From contig OX438745.1 of NCBI GenBank assembly GCA_949316235.1, forward strand, positions 3,539,001 to 3,603,000: 64,000 bases of DNA. Reading direction: 5' to 3'. The notes below the pieces were generated by a model. That model was not told the origin of the DNA. It saw only the letters and a list, made by a program, of their open reading frames with translations, and made no database searches. Below, in pieces: positions 40,953 through 51,772 of the stretch; the first letter of the stretch is position 1, and the number at the start of each line of letters is the position of its first letter. The DNA comes from Oegoconia quadripuncta. Lineage: Eukaryota; Arthropoda; Insecta; Lepidoptera; Autostichidae. The position numbers were made by a program, and so were the translations under genes.

Positions 40953-43900
40953 TTAACATTTTAAAATCCACGAACTACCCCATGCCTTAGTGGATATTTT
41001 GTCATTTGAAATGAATCTTTTGTCGTCATTGCCAGAAAGAGCGATTTTATTAACATTTCTTGTAAATATCTCGTGTTTTATTGATCGAAATAAAATATTC
41101 TTTTTTCGTATTATTTCTTTATTGTAAAGAACCGACTTATAATCCGATAACTCCAAATCGCGAACTACGTAAGACTTCACCCCCTTTGCTTTCTTAACAA
41201 TTTCATCTTTAGTTTTTAGACAATACAGTTTTGACCGGAGTCCTACAAATTCTGATACGATTTGTCCTGCCATTTCATCCTTAAACAATCCTGGAACCTT
41301 TTTATTTTTAAGAGGAATGTCATATATATTTTCGTCTCCATAATTACTGCTATCAAAGTAATTTAAAAAATATTTATTTATGTCATTATAAAAATCGGCG
41401 CAGTTAATGGAATAAATAAAACTGTCCGTATCCGTATAGCACAATTGAACACGATCTTCATAAAATGGTTTGATAACATTATAATGGAAATTATACATGT
41501 GTGTTTTAGATAACTCTAAAACCGTGAAGCCAATGTAGATCGGCTTATCCAAGATAATTTGTTCGGGCTTCATTTGAACAGCCACCAAATTATCGGTAAA
41601 AACAGAAACGCTATGAAAATATGGACTGGCAATTAAACTATCTGCACCAGTTTTCTTTTTTGTTTTGTTGAGGGTGTCATGCCATTGATTTACCAAGTGT
41701 ACACTAACTCTACGCTCAGTATTCTCAAGAGTCTTTCCAAACACTGAATTATTCAACAGTTTAAAAAAATCTTGTTCAAATGTAGATTTTGCTTTTTGAC
41801 GCAGTTGAGTATTTAATTCAATATATTTCTTAAGATATGAGCTCTGTTTGAAAGTAATTGCTCTGTGAATTTTACACAGTATTAAACCATGCTCTAAACA
41901 CTTTTTTAAGTGAACATAATGAATCACATAGTTATATTTGTTGTATAAATTGAGCACAAGCTTTTTATTTTTGCCTCCGGGTGGGATACATTTCTCTGGA
42001 CAGAATGGTAAATCATTATGATATTGATGTAAGTAGTCTGGATAAAGCAAATCAACTTCGAGTATATAGCCGTATTCGGATTCATCTTCTATGTTTAGTA
42101 CATTTAAATTTTCTATTTCATTATATTCTAAAAATCTAAAGTCTGATTGAGGAAGGGTTTGACACATACTATAACCATATAAATTATTACAATCGATGTA
42201 TGCTATGTATGAATCTTGTTGTGTAGGGTCGTAATCAGGGATATATTTATGGTTTGCTTTAGCATAACGATGCGGACACATACACATTCCCCCCCTTATG
42301 CCGCTTTGAATCATTCGGATAATTTCTAAGTCCGCTATTAATTCCAACTCAACGCCAGTTTTTAGAAGCATTGCATCGAAGGATAGGCTTGGGAGAGTAA
42401 TGTAAAATGATGGATCTAATTTATAGTGTTGTTTACATGTATCGCGAAAATGTTCGAAGATGTCGCTCAGTAACAATACGTCTGATTTAAGATAGAGATC
42501 AGTATACTCGCCTAAATCTTTTATGTTAAATTTGGACCAAACTAGCTGAGCGTGTTCGAAATCATCATCAGAAATGTGTTCACCAGTTAATGTATTATAA
42601 AACTGTGATTTTCGAGGCAAACTAGACTCTAAATAAGTCTTCCAGTCAGTCATATAATTGTATGGGTAAACACCTTTTCGAGATAGTAAATTAAATTGTA
42701 AGTCATCAGGAAAATGACTGCGAAGATATTTTAAATCAGATTTCGCCATAGTTTTAGCTAATTTATCTAAACTCGTTCCTAAAAATTTTAAAGAATCAGT
42801 AAAACGCAATTGAATATATTTATTATCCGAAACGGGTAAGAACTTGGAAAAAGAAATATAATTTTCTTTAGTTTTTGGTAAAATTTTAATGTTCCCAGGG
42901 AGTTCACCTAATTCTTTAATAAATAAATGACTATCATATCCCGAAAGGTTATGAAAAAATACAGGAATACATTTTGGAACTTTGTATTGTAAGTTGCAAT
43001 GCATATGAGCTGCACCACGAAAACGCCCCGTGATGTGACAGTGATCTTTGACTCTATCGTTCCACAACAAGTGATTACATATGTGACATCGTGTGGCATT
43101 GTCAAAATCCTTAGAATTTTGCTCAGTAAACAATATAGGCTCAGTAGAATTTAAGATTGATTGAATTTTTTTGGCGTCATTATGTAGTGAAGTTATAAAT
43201 TTCGAAACACAATTTTTACCCCGATAAGTCACAAATCGATTGTATTTGTCATCAACGTTACACACGATGTTGTACGCAAATGCGATAGGTATGTGACGTT
43301 GCAAATCGCAAGTACTAGCAACACTCGGATCAGGTTCGCAGCCGTAAATCGGTTGTAACATAGTCTCGAAATCCGCATACACAACAAACGGCACATTTTG
43401 TTTTCGTTCATAGTTTTTAAATTTAAGTACAGCACCTTTTTGAGGTAATACGGTAACAACGCCACCACAACTGTGGTTCTCGAGTTCAACTTCTTTCGGA
43501 AAAAACAAGAAACAGGTTTCGCAAAAATATAATTTTCCATGATGACTGGTTACTTGATTTCTAACGAGACGAGGAAGATCTTTAATTAAGCAATAATGAG
43601 ATGAAGTATTATTTTCTAACAAGAGCAAATGAACGCGCTTAGTGTTTTTAAGGAGGGACTCAGATTTATACAGCGGTCCCGTAATATATCTTTTATTGTT
43701 TAACCCGTAAATAAAAATACTAATATTCGGGTTATTTTTCTCAAAAATGGATACATCTTTAAAAGTGACAGGAAAAGACATATCTTTAATATTGAATAAC
43801 TGTCGGAAATGGGGGTACGAGGACACGCGCTCGGGGTGTTTACTGGTAGGGTAGAGAGAAGCTGTAACTGACCACAAGAAACAGTATTCATCTTTGTTAT

Positions 43901-44477
43901 TTATATTTAAACAAGCCTTCTTATTTTTTATGAATGCTGGTAAATTAATATAGCTAGATCCTCTCAACGGTTGATATTTATTGATATTTATTTCAAAGTG
44001 AGAGTTGTGTAAAAAAGTCCAACCACTATCTCTTTCTTGAAACTCTTCCATTTTTTTCATTATACTATTTTCAACTTCTGTAAATGTTTCATTAAAATTA
44101 TAATTTAAATGAAGTGAAAGGTTTTTCGTTGTAAACGATTTCTGCTCTTGTAAATTATTTTTGATCAACAAAAAACTTGAAAACAACTCAAAATTGACTT
44201 TTATATTTGTATGAATTCTTATTGACTTAGCTAAAAGGGGCTCAATTTTACGACGCAAATTTATAAAAAAAGAGCGCGTAGAATAAAGTTCATCATCGCC
44301 TTCCGCCACTACCCTATAGGTGACAATACGTCCCCGAAACGCAGTGTTCACCAGTAAAACGTTCTCGACACCCACCATCAACGGAGGGATATCATTGTTC
44401 TTATGTGCGTTACTGCGCAAGTGACCTATCCACCGCGTTTTTTTCACTAAGACGTTGCACACAGAACAAAATGGCAT
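40953..44477 (-). CDS. Protein-primed family-B DNA polymerase
   Basis: 1174 aa, unbroken. The N-terminus is a C2H2 zinc finger (C4, C7, H19, H25). A second C/H cluster (YFCETCFLFF, near 320) follows, then the proofreading exonuclease: VVYADFET (about 367), FHNLSGYDSHLF (about 515) and YLKSDVLLLSD. A zinc/HNH-like insert, CHIC...DHCHITGRFRGAAH (about 462-495), resembles phage endonuclease VII folds. Polymerase motifs: A IDCNNLYGYSM (about 761), B KLLNNSVFGKT (about 909), C YTDTDSFIY (about 1017). It would copy the element's linear DNA from a protein primer. TATATAAG-type boxes lie upstream near 44531. Nothing essential is missing. Confidence 0.95.
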   Translation of the reverse strand: MPFCSVCNVLVKKTRWIGHLRSNAHKNNDIPPLMVGVENVLLVNTAFRGRIVTYRVVAEGDDELYSTRSFFINLRRKIEPLLAKSIRIHTNIKVNFELFSSFLLIKNNLQEQKSFTTKNLSLHLNYNFNETFTEVENSIMKKMEEFQERDSGWTFLHNSHFEININKYQPLRGSSYINLPAFIKNKKACLNINNKDEYCFLWSVTASLYPTSKHPERVSSYPHFRQLFNIKDMSFPVTFKDVSIFEKNNPNISIFIYGLNNKRYITGPLYKSESLLKNTKRVHLLLLENNTSSHYCLIKDLPRLVRNQVTSHHGKLYFCETCFLFFPKEVELENHSCGGVVTVLPQKGAVLKFKNYERKQNVPFVVYADFETMLQPIYGCEPDPSVASTCDLQRHIPIAFAYNIVCNVDDKYNRFVTYRGKNCVSKFITSLHNDAKKIQSILNSTEPILFTEQNSKDFDNATRCHICNHLLWNDRVKDHCHITGRFRGAAHMHCNLQYKVPKCIPVFFHNLSGYDSHLFIKELGELPGNIKILPKTKENYISFSKFLPVSDNKYIQLRFTDSLKFLGTSLDKLAKTMAKSDLKYLRSHFPDDLQFNLLSRKGVYPYNYMTDWKTYLESSLPRKSQFYNTLTGEHISDDDFEHAQLVWSKFNIKDLGEYTDLYLKSDVLLLSDIFEHFRDTCKQHYKLDPSFYITLPSLSFDAMLLKTGVELELIADLEIIRMIQSGIRGGMCMCPHRYAKANHKYIPDYDPTQQDSYIAYIDCNNLYGYSMCQTLPQSDFRFLEYNEIENLNVLNIEDESEYGYILEVDLLYPDYLHQYHNDLPFCPEKCIPPGGKNKKLVLNLYNKYNYVIHYVHLKKCLEHGLILCKIHRAITFKQSSYLKKYIELNTQLRQKAKSTFEQDFFKLLNNSVFGKTLENTERRVSVHLVNQWHDTLNKTKKKTGADSLIASPYFHSVSVFTDNLVAVQMKPEQIILDKPIYIGFTVLELSKTHMYNFHYNVIKPFYEDRVQLCYTDTDSFIYSINCADFYNDINKYFLNYFDSSNYGDENIYDIPLKNKKVPGLFKDEMAGQIVSEFVGLRSKLYCLKTKDEIVKKAKGVKSYVVRDLELSDYKSVLYNKEIIRKKNILFRSIKHEIFTRNVNKIALSGNDDKRFISNDKISTKAWGSSWILKC

Positions 44478-45217
44478 TTTAATGAATTCAAATACTAGCT
44501 ATATACTCTTAATTGAATCTCAACAATCCTTATATAAGATTAAGATTTCCTCTGGAAACTATAAAGTCGATATAATATAATTTAATGTAACCCAGCAGAT
44601 TACCAACAATTACAATGGGAGCACCTGAAACTAAATTTTCACTACGTACTAAGCTGTATTATGAATTAACTCACTTAAATTAACAAATATAGGTAATACC
44701 TAGATTAATAATAATATGTATTTTTTTTATGCTTTCATTTAAAGTAAACATAAAATTTAAAGTTGATTAGTTTGAGTACCCTATTGCAACCCACTGCTGA
44801 GCATCACACGGCAAATATAAGTATACTTATAATACAAGTATACTTATTTTATTTGACTGCAAGTAAATTAAGCATCTAAGTATTTATACTATGTTAGGAA
44901 GTACCTATATTCTGTTTAATAAATAGTAAGTAATAATAGTTCTTTGCTAACTTTAATTTACAAAGTACGGGTAATCTTTAATCATACGCCTTTTTGTTTT
45001 ATATCAAACAAAAAGGGGTATTCGTATTATTTAGATGTGTAATATATAGAAAATTATGGAATTTAATTAAATCACGATTACCTATACTTACCACTTAAAA
45101 GAACTATTTTTACTAATGCATGTGAACTATGTGAATTAGAGTACCAAATAATAAAACCAATACCAAAATTATAGACAATTACCATATGAAAATTAGAAAT
45201 TTATTTATAGTTAACAT
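44478..45217. other. Polinton spacer with TATA-like boxes and a hairpin
   Basis: TATATAAG (44531-44538) and TATATA near 44511 lie upstream of the polymerase start. A perfect 11-bp hairpin is at 44990-45017. Otherwise AT-rich and non-coding. Confidence 0.4.
44990..45017. other. Perfect 11-bp hairpin
   Basis: CCTTTTTGTTT (44990-45000), loop TATATC, AAACAAAAAGG (45007-45017). Lies between polymerase promoter region and the 3' end of accessory gene 2. Confidence 0.6.
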
Positions 45218-46647
45218 TTAAGCACGTCTTATACTTATTTTATCGGAATAAAATGTTCGATCAGCGTCCTCAAATAAAATGTGTGCTTGCTTTACGAAGC
45301 GCTGCAGCGCTGTCCACTGTGCAGATTCTTCCTTGATCTGACAGCATAAGCGTAGGAGTGCTTTCTTCCAACGATCCTCGGATGTAGTAAGCTCAGCGTC
45401 GATACGGTCGTAGACCCGCAACTCGATATAGAAGTCGCCGGCAGTGGGAGCGACGCGTCTTTGCACCCCGTTCGCTACGCGAGATGAGATGTATGACAGC
45501 AGCTTTTGTTTGTTGTCTACGGGGTGCGCACACTCTTCACGGTCGTCGTCTTCACAGAGACCAAAAATGTCTGCCAACTGCGATTTCGTTTTCGTAGCGC
45601 TGCAAAAGGAAATTTTTATTATTTACCTTATCAGATTTTTACTTATCATGTTATAGCTACTTCGCTAAAAAAGTTACTCAAATAAACAACTTTATGTGAT
45701 TTCTGCGCTCAAGGTAGCGATTTTTGAAAGTCAACGCATGGTGAGAAAATATCTTCTATATGACCAATTGTAACTGTTTATGGTCAAACGGGAACAGAAA
45801 TCTCGTAACACATGTCAAATGGTAGGAACAAAATGATGTACGAAATTATTTCTTGCCGTTGAATTCTATGATAGTGTCAATAGGTAATTTCTGTGATTGA
45901 GTCACTTGTAATATAGAAAGGTCGAAGGACGCGCTATATAGATACACTGTTAATATAAGTACAGACCTACTTTCACTACCGGCAAAATATAGCGCGTCTT
46001 GTGACCTAGGTAACATACAATAATGTAAATAAAGATTACATAAAATAGGTACATGTTATATTTATTTACCTGGAGGTGTTTTTGCGTTTTGATGCCACCG
46101 ACGCCGATGGGACTCTCTTCGCTTTTTTAGGCAACAGCGATTTTGATGGGGCCACAGATTCGCAATCGGATTCAGACCTGAAATGAAATAACATTGAATT
46201 AGAAAAATATATTATGAAATGCACTTGAAATCGAGGGAATCTCCTTCAGATACTCATTCAAACTATTTACTTCGACTAAGAAATGGAGGAGAAATGACAT
46301 AGGTAACTGGCATGCTAAATCTAAAAAACAAAAATAAAAAATATTTAAGAATACAATTTGACAATTACCTAGTCTTTAGATAGAAATTTATTAGAGTAAT
46401 ATTTAATTGTAAAGATATACTTTGGTTAAATTGAGAAATAATTAATGTATATTATGGTATATTGATTTGGAATATTTATAGCAACTATCTAAAGAATAGA
46501 AACAACTAATTAAAAATATCCATTATTTGGTGAGAAAATTTCGGGTCTAACAACTATGCATTCTTTTTATCTATAGGTACGTAATAATTCAAAACAATTT
46601 CATAAAACAAGAATAAAATTACAGTAGCTTAGTATACTTACTAACAT
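45218..46647 (-). CDS. Polinton accessory gene 2 (spliced, unknown)
   Basis: Minus-strand gene built of phase-compatible exons. The last exon is 45599-45218 (acceptor TTCCTTTTGCAG|C) and the middle exon is 46177-46070 (acceptor TTATTTCATTTCAG|G, donor CTCCAG|GTAAAT). Neither contains ATG. If an upstream exon ended at 46646 (AAAAT|GTTAGT), the start codon would be split AT|G across the junction, giving about 163 aa. A second possibility is the unspliced ATG at 46194, in the same frame. The protein has a basic Ser/Lys-rich N-terminus (LLPKKAKR, KRKNTS), then LADIFGLCEDDD and a helical, acidic and tryptophan-containing C-terminus. Codon use is more GC-rich than in the capsid genes, as if captured from a host. 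No family recognised. Confidence 0.5.
45919..46007. other. Inverted repeat in the accessory gene 2 intron
   Basis: Two 20-base arms (45919-45938 and 45988-46007) pairing at 17 of 20 positions, centred on GACGCGCTATA / TATAGCGCGTC, 49 bases apart. Confidence 0.55.
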
Positions 46648-46762
46648 TTTAGTAGGTTGAGATCGTTTGGTAATCAGCTGTGCACGGCGCTGACCGAGGA
46701 TTGCGAGATTTGCGAGCACGTTGCGGGCACGGAATCACGAGCCTTGTGAGCGCGGTCGGGGC

Positions 46763-47100
46763 GGGGCGCTGGATAGAGCTGGTGTGGTCGGTGCCAGGCG
46801 CTGGGTAGAGCTGTAGGTGCGGCCGGTGCGGGTACAGCTGGTGCGGTCGGTGCGAGTCGCTGGATAGAGCTGTAGGTGCGGCAGGCGCGGGGCGCGGGGT
46901 AGAGCTGCAGTTCTTCACTCGAAACACGGGCGGGGCACTGGATAGAGCTGGTGTTGGCGGTGCCAGGCGCTGGGTAGAGCTGTAGGTTCGTCCGGTGCGG
47001 GTACAGCTGGTGCGGTCGGTGCGAGTCCCTGGATAGAGCTGTAGCTGCGGCAGGTGCGGGGCGCGGGGTAGAGCTGTAGTTCTTCACTCGAAACACGACG
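46763..47100. repeat. GC-rich 169-bp tandem duplication in the Polinton
   Basis: Unit 1 (46763-46931) and unit 2 (46932-47100) each have five boxes of TAGAGCTG or TACAGCTG spaced about 27-35 bases and end with GTTCTTCACTCGAAACACG. Much richer in G+C than the surrounding element. 169 is not a multiple of 3, so the open frames across it shift between units and are unlikely to be protein. It lies just upstream (minus strand) of accessory gene 2. Confidence 0.8.
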
Positions 47101-49256
47101 GAGACAAAAAGGTAACAAATACCCAAAATCCGGAGGTTTTATCCATAATAATTTGATATGTCTGCAGTTTATTCTCGCATTAAATAAAATCATATATCAC
47201 ACGTAGTTGTTATATTAGCATAAGCGTTATTACTACATAATTATTAAAATCAAGAAAATGCATTTGATACTTTAACATACGACATTTGTATTCTGAATAA
47301 GAAATAATATGTCGGTGGTGTGGTGTGCAACAGTAAATCTATTAATCGGCAATAATTACCAATGCGAAAAACAATTGTATCACATTACAATGCGTGACGA
47401 AATACGTTTCCGCTAAAGGTGACCGCGTGGTGAATTTGATAATAATATTTGACAACAATAAAATAATCTGTTATACTCTCAGCCTCACAGAAAATAGTAT
47501 TAATCACCACTGGTTAGCTACTTATCCTATAATATCCCTATAGTATATATCCATCTCACCGCAGGGCACAAAGGGCTTCCTCATTTTATGGGAGTATGGC
47601 TGTAGTCCTCCACGCGAGGCTGATGTGAATTGGGGGCATGCACAAATAGGTATGTACTGTCAAGAGCATACCTCTGTGACTATAAATCGGGGAATTATCA
47701 AGCTACTCATAAAAAAATTAAATTGAAAATGTTCAGATATGAGGATTACACTCTTATTCAAATCAATCATAATATATTTATTCCATTTAAATAGATATAT
47801 TAAATGATCTATTATTAATCACTTTCTTTTTCATAAATAATTACAGTACAGTCATCAACATAAATATCTTTAAGTAGGTACGTACCTGATTACCGAAAGA
47901 CAATATTGAATATTTTGTAACTTGATAAGCATAAACTGACAATAAAAAATAAATATAAATGAATATGAATATAATAAATGAATATACAAAACTTACTAAT
48001 ACCTATTAGGGCATTACGGAGTTTATGTTTCATGTATATATAATTAACAAAATAGCATAATATGTTATAATGTAAATTCTATTGCCTCATTACTATGCAA
48101 TTTTTGTCAACCCTTACAATTAATTTATTTAATTCACATATCTCAACACCAATAACGGAACGTGAATATCCAACTGCTGGGAAAGATCTCGTCTATAGGA
48201 TCGTGAATATGTAAGTAAGGACTTAGACTATCCACCACCAATGTAATTGGGGCATACATACTTTCTACTTACTAGAGTCAGTCAATCACATTCAAACCCA
48301 ACCACAGGTTTTTGATGGGTCAGTTTTTTTTACTGCAGCTGACTGTACTAAGTAAAATACACATACTTATCTTTTATTCTGATACACGTATGTATTTTAC
48401 GTGATATCCCGATATTACACAGTTACAACATGTGACGGTGCAGTAATGCACACCTTGCGTTAGGGTTCCTTACGAAGAAGGTACAAATGTACCTTGATTC
48501 ATAACAATGAGTATCCTTTACACGATTTAAAATAGGTGATAAGAAATGACGGACAACTACAGTAACAGTTATGGTTTCCGACACGTAAGAAGAATTTAAC
48601 CAACCCATCTTATCGCGTGGCGATGTTAAAGGTTAACTAAGGAAATGAATAGCCAAAAACTATATACACTTGCACGTTTTGATACAACCTTTAAACCATA
48701 TGCGCGTTGTATGTGGCCGGTACGTTACAAGTTCTCAGCTGACAGTTTTACGTCTAATGTGCAGTTGAACGGTGAAATGTGGATATAAACACTTAATGTT
48801 TGGGATAGGGATTAAGGTTGTGAATATAATTATGTATGATAGAAACATGACAAGTAAAAATACACGAAAAATAAATCGATGACGACGAGAATAACGCGAT
48901 TTTGTAATAATCAGCAAAAACTTTGGTAACAGGTTTACATACATATTTGGTTAAGTTTATGGTTCTACAAATAAACTGTATTGAGGGTGCTAATAAAAAT
49001 ATTTTTTACATTTCCATCGGAGTTACAGAGGAACCCTCGGCGCGCGGGTCAAACCCGCACTTGCCTGGTTTTCAATATTGTTTTGTTACAATAGGGATCG
49101 CATTACGAACTCATGATTTCTCATCACATTATTATAATTGCACTTTGGGTGCCTATTTTTATTATAATTTGTCGAAAGTGAAGTAGGTGTATTTATGTGT
49201 ATAGATATGGGTACACGAGTAATTACAATATTTGTAGATGGGTGATTATATTATTG
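47101..49256. other. Polinton right arm, no recognised gene
   Basis: AT-rich. About 47540-47700 (GGCTGTAGTCCTCCACGC) and 48165-48300 resemble scraps of host repeats such as that at 19550-19890, so host DNA has entered the element. Short frames at 48423, 48735 and 48923 have no recognisable content. Confidence 0.4.
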
Positions 49257-49340
49257 ATTATTGGGCAGGCTGCACACCTTAGTGAGGACGAGACGTCGTC
49301 CGAACTACAGGTGGGACAGCGTGCCCAATAATACCCTACT
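49257..49340 (-). repeat. Polinton right terminal inverted repeat
   Basis: 84 bp, inverted match of 32105-32189; ends ATACCCTACT at 49340, followed by target duplication ATGGTG. Confidence 0.95.
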
Positions 49341-49346
49341 ATGGTG

Positions 49347-49483
49347 GTAGCTAGCCAGGCGGACATTTAAAATGCCCTACCACCAACCAAACCGAGTACT
49401 AAACAAGTACCCCGCTGGGGATCGAACCCGCGACTTCCGATTCGTAAACCCTATGTTGTTTACATTGAGCCACGGAGGCGGTT
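49347..49483 (-). repeat. SINE half, right of the Polinton insertion
   Basis: Head of the SINE split by the Polinton: GTAGCTAGCCAGGCGGAC to GAGCCACGGAGGCGG. A plus-strand tail fragment of the same family follows at about 49494-49640. Confidence 0.9.
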
Positions 49484-49493
49484 AACAGAGATC

Positions 49494-49640
49494 CGGTGTC
49501 CAGCTGTCAGAGATAAGATAGCCAGTCCCCCAAATGTGTTGGGGTTTCCGGGTCAGTACGCTTCCACCTTCTACCTCATCTTCACTTAACATCAGGTGTG
49601 ATTGAGGTTAAGTACCAACCCGTTGTGCATAAAAAAAAAC
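49494..49640 (+). repeat. SINE (commonest family), tail part
   Basis: From CTGTCAGAGATAAGATAGCC to the A-run at 49631. Confidence 0.65.
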
Positions 49641-49879
49641 CTACGCCAAAGACTTGCTGATTTAACTGACAATAGTAAGTACCTAAGTAATTTCTTGCGA
49701 AGTGACGAATGCTCGCAGACGGCATTACTCCGAAACAGTCAGTCGACCCATTTCCAAATTCCGATGTGGTTTTGACAATCTGTTGTTTTATATTGGTGTA
49801 TTATAATAAACGAAAAAGGTATTACAAGGTTATTTATTGTATACCTGAAACCTGAAATAAGTTAGGTCAGAAGCTCATA

Positions 49880-50450
49880 TAGAGCAGGGTGAATAGGCAT
49901 CTACTGAGATCGCGAGCTTCTTCTTCGGCCATATCGTCACTTCCGATCAAGTGAAAGTGTGGTCAAAAGCATATCCAGTTAACCATAAAAAAATAGAATT
50001 GATTTCGCCTATACAATCATAAAACATCAGTATAAGTAAGTATTTCAAATTTGTCTCTGAAAACAACATAATATTTAAAGTAAGGCTATTCGATAAATGT
50101 GCTGCAGTTGTTCCCTTTTATGTTGTTTTACTATGATAAAAATTAGTTTTTATTTCGAGATTAGGTATCTCGAAATAAAAACTAATTTTACAGGGACGAA
50201 GTCGCAGGCGAAAAGCCTACCTATAAATATATACGTGAAGGTCGATGTTGGTAATCATCCCTTATTTTTTTTATTGTTAACAAGATACGCGTTTGACCAC
50301 AATCTCACCTGATGGGAAGTGATGATGTGACCGAAGATGAAGCACGCGATCTCAGTAGATGTCTATTCACACTGCTCTTGAAGATCCCAAGGTTGTATAT
50401 AGGATTCAGGAAAGACTGACGCCGGAAGGGAGTTCCATGCCTTGGCTGTT
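49880..50450. repeat. Two pieces of the AATCTCACCTGATGGGAAGT repeat, inverted
   Basis: 49880-49990 (GCAGGGTGAATAGGCATCTA, plus) and 50270-50450 (minus) are opposite-orientation pieces of the repeat at 27890-28120. A local palindrome (TTAGTTTTTATTTCGAGAT... around 50140-50192) lies between. Confidence 0.5.
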
Positions 50451-51645
50451 CGCATTCGCATATTATTTTCTAAAAAGAAGTCTCAAAGTCTATGGTAATA
50501 AAAGATGAGCAAGTAGGATTTGCAAAGTAAATGTTACTAGGTGGCTAAGTTTTATTAGGAGGAGGTTTGCTAAACCGTAAACCCTTTCAGCGTAGCGACT
50601 GTGACAGGATCATGGAGTAACGCAAACAAAGCTTGATAAGTAGGTAACAAATTGACTCATACGTATAAACATAACCACTCAATATTAAACGTTTTGAGTA
50701 TGAAGCTAAAAAGGTTTATTATGCCCGCTTTACAAGAAGAAAAAAAATATCGGCAAATATTTTTTTCTTCCTGAGTTTGAGCGCACCGGTCGGTGCAGCA
50801 AAGAATATCGACAAGGATCTCGGACACCCGACTTAGCCCAGGGAAAATACGGTAAAAAATTAGCTTACCTAGATATTCAGAACCGATTTATATAATTGCT
50901 ATCTTATAAGAGGTATTATTAGAGATGTAATTTAGAATAACTTAGCCTAAAAAAAACGAGCGCTTACAATTTTTTTAGAACACCCTATTTTTAATTTGTA
51001 TCTTAATAACAATAAATACTAACTGATATTTAATTAGGTAGACTTTTGTTAAACACAGTTAACTTATTGATGGATAAAAAACTGAGCATGTTATAGTTAG
51101 GCATGCATGTTTTAGTATTTCCCTAAATGTTTTGAAATTAAAGAAATAGACCATCAATTATTGAGCATTTTTTTTAAAATCCATTTTTCAACTTTAGCTT
51201 ATTTAGTTACTTACTTAGTACTTGCGTTTCTTACAAATGCTTAATTTTTAGCAATTGTTACTACATTTACAACACTTTATTAAATGTTTCAAGAAAATCG
51301 CGGTTATTCGTTTTTCCGAGGTCAAACCTTATTTTCCCTGGGCTAACTTTCAACTTTAAACTTGAATGAACAACAATGTGCGCCATATTAGGCATGCTAA
51401 TGATATTTTGTCCGTGCTATATTTTATCTTTTCAAAATAAAACTAATACAAACTTCGTAGCGATAACTACATTTCATTTTCACAACCATCTGGCAGCTAT
51501 AGACGACACCGTTACGTCACACCTGGCCAAATTGCCGTGTCAGTCAAACAAACATGCGAAATTATTATTGTCAATCCTGCACTGAACCAAGTAAATAAAG
51601 ATATACCAATTTGTTTTATATAATTTTCTGTGAAATCGATATAAA
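50451..51645. other. Intergenic upstream of the SPEF1-like gene
   Basis: AT-rich. No repeat recognised. The 69-codon frame at 51376 is not supported. Any SPEF1-like promoter should lie near the end of this stretch, but no clear TATA/initiator pair was picked out. Confidence 0.35.
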
Positions 51646-51772
51646 ATGTCAAGCTCCAGTGCGTTTGGTTCGCCAATACCTTTAGCAGAGATCGAGTCCG
51701 TGCTCGCTTGGGTAGACACTTTCAAGCTTTCTCGGCCTACTAAAAAGATCAACAGAGACTTTTCTGACGCTG
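51646..51772 (+). CDS. Spef1: SPEF1-like exon 1
   Basis: ATG at 51646; ends one base into a codon at GACGCTG|GTAACT. Encodes the first helices of the CLAMP domain (ESVLAWVDTFKLSRP). Confidence 0.88.

Larger units (their letters stand above)
32105..49340. mobile_element. Polinton/Maverick (adintovirus-type) element, complete
   Basis: A 17,236-bp element that starts AG and ends CT. It has ~85-bp TIRs with three differences between them and a 6-bp target duplication ATGGTG, which is typical of Polintons. It encodes the full hallmark set: family-B DNA polymerase, retroviral-type integrase, FtsK/HerA ATPase, adenain-like protease, penton-like and hexon-like capsid proteins. It also has the phospholipase A2 protein seen in adintoviruses. 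Core frames are open, so it looks recent and possibly competent. Gene order: ten plus-strand frames at the left, then minus-strand accessory 1, polymerase and accessory 2. The right arm holds 2 kb without recognised genes. Confidence 0.95.

Noticed and set aside
46649..47193. Pro-rich open frames on the minus strand across the GC-rich array
   Set aside because: The 169-bp period shifts the frame between units, and composition alone keeps stops away; not reported as proteins.
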